This document shows, one piece after another, positions 59,254 to 64,000 of a stretch of DNA of 64,000 bases (within the stretch, counting starts at the first letter, position 1; every line of letters begins with the position of its first letter). The stretch comes from [Clostridium] asparagiforme DSM 15981 (GTDB lineage: Bacteria > Bacillota > Clostridia > Lachnospirales > Lachnospiraceae), in NCBI GenBank assembly GCA_025149125.1, contig CP102272.1:1054001-1118000 (forward strand), written 5' to 3'. Both the position numbers and the translations under genes were made by a program. The notes under the pieces are model-generated. The model was not told the DNA's origin, did no database searches, and worked only from the letters and a program-made list of their open reading frames with translations.

Positions 59254-60645
59254 TTGGGTGCAGAAAACAGAGAAAGCTGCTCGCAAAGAGATAGCGCGGA
59301 ACGTGAAGGGTATGTGAGAGCGCACCGTTCTTTCCGTCGGATATGGAAGGAACGGGACAGTGCACAACCGGAGCTCTTAGAGAAGATACTGGATAAGGAC
59401 AACCTGAACAGAGCGTTCAAGAGAGTAAAGGCAAACAAGGGAGCACCGGGAATCGATGGAATGACCGTGGAGGAAGCCGGAGCCTACCTTCGGAAGACCC
59501 AGAAAGAGCTTATCGGGAGAATTAAAAGGGGGAAATATACTCCCGACCCGGTAAGACGAGTGGAAATCCCAAAACCAGACGGTGGAATACGAAAGCTTGG
59601 TATTCCAACAGTCAAAGACCGTATTTTCCAGCAAGCCATAACACAACAGCTCATGCCGGTCTATGAGCCGCTATTCTCGGAAAACAGCTATGGCTATCGA
59701 CCGGGGATAAGCGCAAAAGCCGCCATTCTGAAAGTGAAGGAGTATGCAGAACAGGGATATACCCATGCAGTGACATTAGACCTGTCGAAATACTTTGATA
59801 CACTTAACCACGAAATGCTCCTGAATATCTTGCGAAGGAATGTAAAGGACGAAAGGGTAATCCAGTGGATTAAGAGATACTTAAAGAGTGGTGTCATGGA
59901 AAACGGTGTAGTCATGGAAACCGAAGAAGGATCGCCGCAGGGCGGAAACATCTCACCCCTGCTGGCCAATATCTATCTGAACGAGTTCGACCAGGAGTTT
60001 GAGAAGCGGGGAGTGGCATTTGTACGCTACGCAGACGATATTGTGCTGTTAGCTAAAAGTGAGAGAGCCGCAAAGAGATTACTGGAATCCAGCACGAAAT
60101 ATCTGGAGAAAACACTGAAACTGAAAGTGAATCAAAAGAAAAGTCGTGTAGTAAGTGTGTTTGCAATCCGAAATTTTAAGTTTCTTGGCTTCACATTGGG
60201 AAAGAACGGGAAGGGCATATATGTCCGGGTTCATGGGAAGTCATGGAAGAAGATGAAGACAAAACTGAAAGAGCTCAGTTCCCGAAGGTCTTGTCAGAGT
60301 ATACGTCCTTCATTGGAAAAGATAAAAGTATTCATGCGTGGATGGCTGAATTATTATGGGATTGCGGATATGAAGAACAGGATAGACGAACTAAACTCAT
60401 GGCTGTATCACCGTATTCGAATGTGCATATGGAAACAATGGAAGTTACCCAAAACAAGGAAAAGAAATCTTATAAAACTCGGAATACCTGAATATTTTGC
60501 ACATCAGGCGGCAAACAGCCGCAGGAAATACTGGTATGTAACGGGAATGGGAGCGGTCAACAGAGCATTAACACAAGAAAGACTGATAAACAGTGGCTTT
60601 TATGATTTAGCTACTGCCTATCAGTCCGTGCATGTCAACTATTGA
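59254..60645 (+). CDS. ltrA: Group II intron reverse transcriptase/maturase
   Basis: The 463-residue protein has RT blocks KANKGAPGIDGMTVEE, DLSKYFDTLNHE, EGSPQGGNISPLLANI and YADDIVLL (Tyr near 259), then the maturase region with FKFLGFTLG and FMRGWLNYYGIA. No HNH endonuclease follows, so integration likely depends on free DNA ends or replication forks. The TTG start has AAAGGAGGAAAG upstream. GC content is lower than in the flanking genes, in line with acquisition. It helps intron splicing and mobility. Confidence 0.93.
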   Translation: MGAENRESCSQRDSAEREGYVRAHRSFRRIWKERDSAQPELLEKILDKDNLNRAFKRVKANKGAPGIDGMTVEEAGAYLRKTQKELIGRIKRGKYTPDPVRRVEIPKPDGGIRKLGIPTVKDRIFQQAITQQLMPVYEPLFSENSYGYRPGISAKAAILKVKEYAEQGYTHAVTLDLSKYFDTLNHEMLLNILRRNVKDERVIQWIKRYLKSGVMENGVVMETEEGSPQGGNISPLLANIYLNEFDQEFEKRGVAFVRYADDIVLLAKSERAAKRLLESSTKYLEKTLKLKVNQKKSRVVSVFAIRNFKFLGFTLGKNGKGIYVRVHGKSWKKMKTKLKELSSRRSCQSIRPSLEKIKVFMRGWLNYYGIADMKNRIDELNSWLYHRIRMCIWKQWKLPKTRKRNLIKLGIPEYFAHQAANSRRKYWYVTGMGAVNRALTQERLINSGFYDLATAYQSVHVNY

Positions 60646-60646
60646 A

Positions 60647-60709
60647 ACCGCCGTGTACCGAACGGTACGCACGGTGGTGTGAGAGGACGGGAGTTAATCA
60701 CTCCCTCCT
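60647..60709 (+). ncRNA. Group II intron domains V and VI
   Basis: Domain V forms a nine-base lower stem (ACCGCCGTG / CACGGTGGT), a bulge and a short upper stem closed by AACG. Domain VI is the following hairpin with the branch-point A. Both are needed for splicing and look intact. Confidence 0.85.
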
Positions 60710-60763
60710 ACTCGATTTGTTACATAGGTCGACGCGCCTGGGCTGATTCCCGCGGCCCCGGTT

Positions 60764-61603
60764 TCACGGCCGGAAATCCCCCGGTCCTTCCAGCCGCTCC
60801 AACATCTCGCAGCTCATGGTGTAAAACACCTGGCAGAACCGCTGAAATCCGTCCTGACCCACCACGTAGATGTTGGGCATGTAGGACATGCGTTTCCGGG
60901 AGTAGGCGATGCGCTCCAGGCCGTTGTCCACAGCGGTGTGGTTGGTCAGGGCCACGTCCGCGCCCCGGCGTTTTGCTTCCCGGACAAAGTAATCCAGGGA
61001 GCGCAGATATTGCAGCACGCCCTCTTTTGTCCGGGGCGGAGTAGTGCCGCCCCAAAGCCCGGCCATGTGCGTTTCCCCGTTTTCCTGAACGGGAAACAGG
61101 TAGCTCAGCCCGCCGGGTGTGTGTCCCGGAGTTTCGCAGACAAAGACCGTTTTATCGCCTAAAGTGATAGCGTCGCCGTCCTTCACATGGACATGGATTG
61201 GGAAATCCTTCCAGGTCTCCGGCCGGTCCGGCTTGGCCGGGTGCTCCTGCCAGAAAAGGTCGTCCGCCGCGGACAGATAGGTCCTGGCCTGGAACTGTTC
61301 CACAATCCATTTTCCGCAGCCGGTGTGGTCTACGTGGCCGTGGGTCAGCGCCAGCTTGCGGATCCGGGCGGGGTTCCAGCCCACGTCCCGTATGGCGTTT
61401 GTGATGGCGTCAAAGGCAGTTTTGGAGGGCCAGATGGCGTCGATCACGATCAGTCCTTCTGCGCTCTTTAAAACGAAGCAGTTGGTCTCACGCTGGGCCA
61501 CGATCAGCAGATCGTCGAAAATCAGGGCGTGGGTAAAAAAGGACATGTCTTCCATTCCGCGGATGGTCTCTCCCGTTACAATAGGTGCGTTTAATCGTTT
61601 CAT
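60764..61603 (-). CDS. Metallo-beta-lactamase-fold hydrolase
   Basis: The 279-residue enzyme has THGHVDH (His88, His90, Asp92, His93), TPGHTPGG for the next His, and a changed region where GLWGGTT replaces the usual GD, so the bridging Asp is not in its normal form. A final His appears in LTNHTAVDN. It may bind one metal or have altered activity. It stands alone behind the intron. The ATG follows AGAGGAGAAAACC. Confidence 0.83.
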   Translation of the reverse strand: MKRLNAPIVTGETIRGMEDMSFFTHALIFDDLLIVAQRETNCFVLKSAEGLIVIDAIWPSKTAFDAITNAIRDVGWNPARIRKLALTHGHVDHTGCGKWIVEQFQARTYLSAADDLFWQEHPAKPDRPETWKDFPIHVHVKDGDAITLGDKTVFVCETPGHTPGGLSYLFPVQENGETHMAGLWGGTTPPRTKEGVLQYLRSLDYFVREAKRRGADVALTNHTAVDNGLERIAYSRKRMSYMPNIYVVGQDGFQRFCQVFYTMSCEMLERLEGPGDFRP

Positions 61604-61730
61604 AGATGGTTTTCTCCTCTGTACATCGATTGATTTACGGCTGCACAGAGGAAAAACGGTTTTTAGCGTGCATTTTCAGGAATTGCTTCAATGTCTCACC
61701 GCCTTTCTGTTTACATGGGGATTCCGGACG

Positions 61731-62354
61731 TTACCGCTCCTGCCGTACAATCCCAAACAACACCATATCCAGCACCTGGGTGGAAATGGCTTCCAGCGAC
61801 GGCAGGTCGCCGATGGCCTCCCCGCCCTGATACTGATTTACCAGGGGCCAGAACAGGGACTCGATGCACTCCAGATAGCGGGAGACGGCCTCCCCGTCCA
61901 GCGGCGCGCGCAGCTCCATCCGGGACACGGCCTGGCGGAAACGCTGCCGGTTCAGCTCCCGCAGGGGCAGGCGCAGGTCGTTTAATTGGTCAGACAAATG
62001 CCTTGGGGTGTTGAACAGTACGTTTTCAAAGATATGTTTCTCCAGGGGACGGGTTTCAAAGTAGGTTTCCCGGGCCCGGAACAGCTCGCGGATCGCCTCC
62101 GGGCCGGTCTGGCCGGGGGCGGGGAAGGGCAGAGCGTCCATGTGCTCCTTCAGCGCCTGAAATATTTCCCGGGCGCACAGGAGAAACAGATCGTCCTTGC
62201 CGGAGTAGTAGTGGTACATCATTCCCTTGGAAATGCCGTGGCGGGAACAGATGTTGTCGATGGTGACATCGCTGTAATTGTAGGTTCCAAATTCTTCCAT
62301 TGCGGCCTGCAGGATTTCCCGCCTGCTCCGCTCCTGGCGCTGGGCCTGTTTCAT
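61731..62354 (-). CDS. TetR-family regulator of the CPA2 antiporter
   Basis: About 207 residues. The N-terminal DNA-binding helices are typical (REILQAAMEEFGTYNYSDVTIDNICSRHGISKGMMYHYYSGKDDLF). The ligand domain is unassigned. I chose ATG at 62354 with GAGAGGAGG upstream; a longer frame has none. The start overlaps the antiporter stop (ATGA), so both are one transcript, and two palindromes at that promoter are its probable operators. Confidence 0.87.
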   Translation of the reverse strand: MKQAQRQERSRREILQAAMEEFGTYNYSDVTIDNICSRHGISKGMMYHYYSGKDDLFLLCAREIFQALKEHMDALPFPAPGQTGPEAIRELFRARETYFETRPLEKHIFENVLFNTPRHLSDQLNDLRLPLRELNRQRFRQAVSRMELRAPLDGEAVSRYLECIESLFWPLVNQYQGGEAIGDLPSLEAISTQVLDMVLFGIVRQER

Positions 62355-63595
62355 GGGTGTACGCCTCCTCTCAGCTTGGGATCCGGCAGTTCGCCGGCCC
62401 ATTCAAATCCTTTTTTCGCCATAAATACAGCGATGATCTCATTAATCACCGCGGCTGCGGCGATGGTCCCCTGGATCAGGGACGCGTATTCCGGCGCCAC
62501 GGGAGTTAAGGTGGACACCGCGATGCCGGTGAAAATCAGCGAGACGCCGGAGTGTGGCAGCAGGGTGAGCCCCAGGTAATTGCGGACGGTTTTCGGCGCG
62601 CCGGTGATTGCGGCTCCGAAAAATGCGCTGCCGTATTTTCCAACTGCCCGGGAGGCGATGTACACCGCGGTGTAGATTCCCGCGCCCAGGATCAGGTGGT
62701 AGTCCAGAGGCGCGCCCAGATTCAGGATCACCACCACCAGGGAGAATCCCACGGCGGGTTTCAGCACGCTCATGATATCGCCCAGCTGCTCTAACGGGAT
62801 CATGTTGGCGAACACCGTGGAGAAGGCCATGCCGATCAGCAGGAAATTCAGCACCGGCGCGGGCAGCACGTACCAGTTCAGAATCAGGCCCGCGGCGGTG
62901 GAGCCCAGGATCATGGCGGATGTGGCAATGACCGAGCTCTTGGGGCTGTGGATTCTGCACAGCAGTTTTCCGGTGAGAAATCCGATGGCCGCCCCCAGGA
63001 TAACCGGGAAAAATACCAGCAGCACCACCACAAACACCGGAATCTGGCGGGTGGAGGTCCGGGCGGTCACCACGGCGATCACCAGGAAAAATACCAGGGC
63101 GCCCACCAGGTCGTCCATGGCTGCCATGGGGATCAGGGTGCTGGTCACCGGCCCGGAGGTTCTCATCTCGTTCACAATGGACAGGGAGGGCGCGGGGGCT
63201 GTGGCCAGGGCGATTCCGCCGAACAGGAAGGCCAGATAAACGGGCAGGCCGGTGAAGATGCAGATCAGGCTGAATACCAGGCTGACCACCAGAAAGGTGC
63301 CAACGGATTCAATCACCGTCATGACAACGATCTGTTTGCCGGTCTTTTTCATCTGGCTCCAGATGAGCTCCGTACCGATCATCAGGCCCACGGTGCACTC
63401 AAGTAAGCTCTCCGTGACTTCGTACCAGCCGGATTCCATCAGGTGCGCGCTCAACAGCCCAGCGGCGTGGGGGCCTAATACCATTCCGGCGATCAGCCAG
63501 CCGAGAATGGCGGGGAGCTTCAGCTTTGCGATCAGTTTGCCGGCCAATAAGGCGGCTGCGATGGTGATGATGAGTCTCGCTATTTCAATAATCAT
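62351..63595 (-). CDS. CPA2-family monovalent cation/proton antiporter
   Basis: About 414 residues with roughly twelve helices and the Na+/H+ exchanger features KLPAILGWLIAGMVLGPHA, GGIALATAPAPSLSIVNE and AAMDDLVGALVFFL, where the Asp is the likely ion-binding residue. No C-terminal TrkA-N or USP domain. It exchanges Na+ or K+ for H+ and may answer a ligand through the linked TetR. The ATG at 63595 has AAGGA ten bases upstream; the GTG at 63604 sits too close. Confidence 0.87.
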   Translation of the reverse strand: MIIEIARLIITIAAALLAGKLIAKLKLPAILGWLIAGMVLGPHAAGLLSAHLMESGWYEVTESLLECTVGLMIGTELIWSQMKKTGKQIVVMTVIESVGTFLVVSLVFSLICIFTGLPVYLAFLFGGIALATAPAPSLSIVNEMRTSGPVTSTLIPMAAMDDLVGALVFFLVIAVVTARTSTRQIPVFVVVLLVFFPVILGAAIGFLTGKLLCRIHSPKSSVIATSAMILGSTAAGLILNWYVLPAPVLNFLLIGMAFSTVFANMIPLEQLGDIMSVLKPAVGFSLVVVILNLGAPLDYHLILGAGIYTAVYIASRAVGKYGSAFFGAAITGAPKTVRNYLGLTLLPHSGVSLIFTGIAVSTLTPVAPEYASLIQGTIAAAAVINEIIAVFMAKKGFEWAGELPDPKLRGGVHP

Positions 63596-63623
63596 GTGGT
63601 CCACGTCCTTTGCAGCAAAATAT

Positions 63624-63637
63624 AGACGATATCGTCT
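63624..63637. promoter_or_regulatory. TetR operator copy 1
   Basis: Perfect palindrome AGACGATATCGTCT, just downstream of the -10 box (TATAAT, minus strand 63649-63644). Confidence 0.8.
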
Positions 63638-63643
63638 GAAAGT

Positions 63644-63674
63644 ATTATAACAAAAACAGACGGTATCGTCTATA
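63644..63674 (-). promoter_or_regulatory. Promoter of the antiporter-TetR operon
   Basis: On the minus strand TATAAT at 63649-63644, with TAGACG about 17 bases upstream as a weak -35 that overlaps operator copy 2. Confidence 0.6.
63658..63671. promoter_or_regulatory. TetR operator copy 2
   Basis: AGACGGTATCGTCT, one base from a perfect palindrome and 34 bases centre to centre from copy 1, over the -35 region. Confidence 0.8.
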
Positions 63675-63692
63675 TTTATTTTTCAAAGGCGT

Positions 63693-63986
63693 TCACCCGC
63701 GGGATCGGCGGCTGTCGTTCCATTTCAGGATCGGGCCGGACAGGAGAACCGCCGCCAGGATGAACAGGAGGCGGAAAATGACCAGCACCGGGGTGATCAG
63801 GTAATTGGGCGGCCCGTACACCGGGTCCGTGTAGGCGAAGGGAATGGCGGCTAAAAGGATTCCAAAGGCCAGGGCCGCGGTGTAGAGCAGCTTTTGCCGG
63901 AGGGGCACCACACATTTTCCGGCGATCAGCAGCGCGGCCAGCAGAAGGCCGCCGAACAGAGCGATGGCGAGCAGGAGTCCGTCCAT
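63693..63986 (-). CDS. Small three-helix membrane protein, 97 aa
   Basis: The 97-residue protein has three hydrophobic helices (about 3-24, 33-51 and 66-87) and a basic tail (RRSRG). I do not recognise the family. GGGAGGCA precedes the ATG near the window edge, so the gene is probably complete; genes upstream are not visible. It is separated from the antiporter by the TetR operator region and reads towards it. Function unknown. Confidence 0.55.
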   Translation of the reverse strand: MDGLLLAIALFGGLLLAALLIAGKCVVPLRQKLLYTAALAFGILLAAIPFAYTDPVYGPPNYLITPVLVIFRLLFILAAVLLSGPILKWNDSRRSRG

Positions 63987-64000
63987 TGCCTCCCAGACGG

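Larger units (their letters stand above)
58766..60716 (+). mobile_element. Group II intron, about 1.95 kb
   Basis: The 5' end reads GTGTGCCCGG, matching the GUGYG start of group II introns. About 490 bases of structured RNA precede the reverse-transcriptase gene. After its stop codon come domain V (60647-60678, ACCGCCGTG paired with CACGGTGGT) and domain VI (GGACGGGAG / CTCCCTCC with a bulged A near 60710), and the 3' end is AT at 60715-60716. It lies just after a terminator hairpin, the favoured target of one intron class. It interrupts no coding gene. The exact ends may shift by a base or two. Confidence 0.88.

Overview
The window is a GC-rich (mid-to-high 50s %, by eye) stretch of chromosome that reads as a Gram-positive Clostridia bacterium, most likely a gut-type Lachnospiraceae member. 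The clues are strong Shine-Dalgarno sites, sigma-A promoters in AT-rich gaps, lipoprotein signal peptides ending in LAGC, a choline-binding-repeat secreted protein, mannose-family PTS, TRAP and dipeptide ABC transporters, and a group II intron. There are no rRNA genes, CRISPR arrays, transposases or intact prophage. One tRNA-Arg(ACG) is present.

Layout. 1-2 kb: end of a membrane protein, an unknown small gene, a frameshifted LysM remnant, and a secreted protein with choline-binding repeats and a DnaJ-like zinc region; then tRNA-Arg. 2.2-10.3 kb: a peptide-scavenging block with a D-aminopeptidase divergent from a DppBCDF transporter, its binding lipoprotein and an LD-carboxypeptidase, together suited to recovering cell-wall peptides. 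10.6-15.4 kb: a BrnQ amino-acid carrier and a sugar ABC system without its own ATPase. 15.5-23.6 kb: a PRD-type regulator, a metallo-hydrolase, a ceramidase-like hydrolase, mannose-family PTS IIC, IID, IIB and IIA, and a HAD phosphatase. 23.7-27 kb: a MATE exporter and recJ.

27.2-42.4 kb: two divergent catabolic operons around one AT-rich control region. Leftward: M20 and M24 peptidases, a SelA-like PLP enzyme, a Gfo/Idh/MocA oxidoreductase, a YheO-like regulator and an SDR. Rightward: TRAP transporter DctPQM, RidA, a metallo-hydrolase, an amidohydrolase, a class V aminotransferase-like enzyme, a DUF362 protein and a second M20 peptidase. The substrate is not evident; an N-acylated or peptide-like amino compound is the best inference. 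Then come an acidic repetitive lipoprotein and glyA.

44.8-58.7 kb: a second divergent catabolic island. Leftward: a solute-binding-protein-like gene without a signal peptide, two tandem family III CoA-transferases and a MaoC-type hydratase. Rightward: a RhaT-like permease, oxidoreductase, lactonase-type amidohydrolase, rhamnose-type mutarotase and DapA-family aldolase, followed by a GntR regulator, a YiaK-like dehydrogenase and a YiaL-like protein. Three copies of one palindrome (TGGTA-C/G-TACCA) sit at the two divergent promoters and probably bind a GntR protein, tying the CoA-transferase operon to deoxy-sugar use. A second GntR regulator is divergent from a cyclase and a PanE-like reductase.

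58.8-64 kb: a complete group II intron with its reverse transcriptase sits directly behind a terminator; then, leftward, a metallo-hydrolase, a CPA2 antiporter co-transcribed with a TetR regulator that has two clear operator palindromes, and a small membrane protein. The most novel candidates are the cytosolic binding protein / twin CoA-transferase / MaoC unit and its shared operator system, and the unassigned pathway around the 33 kb control region.
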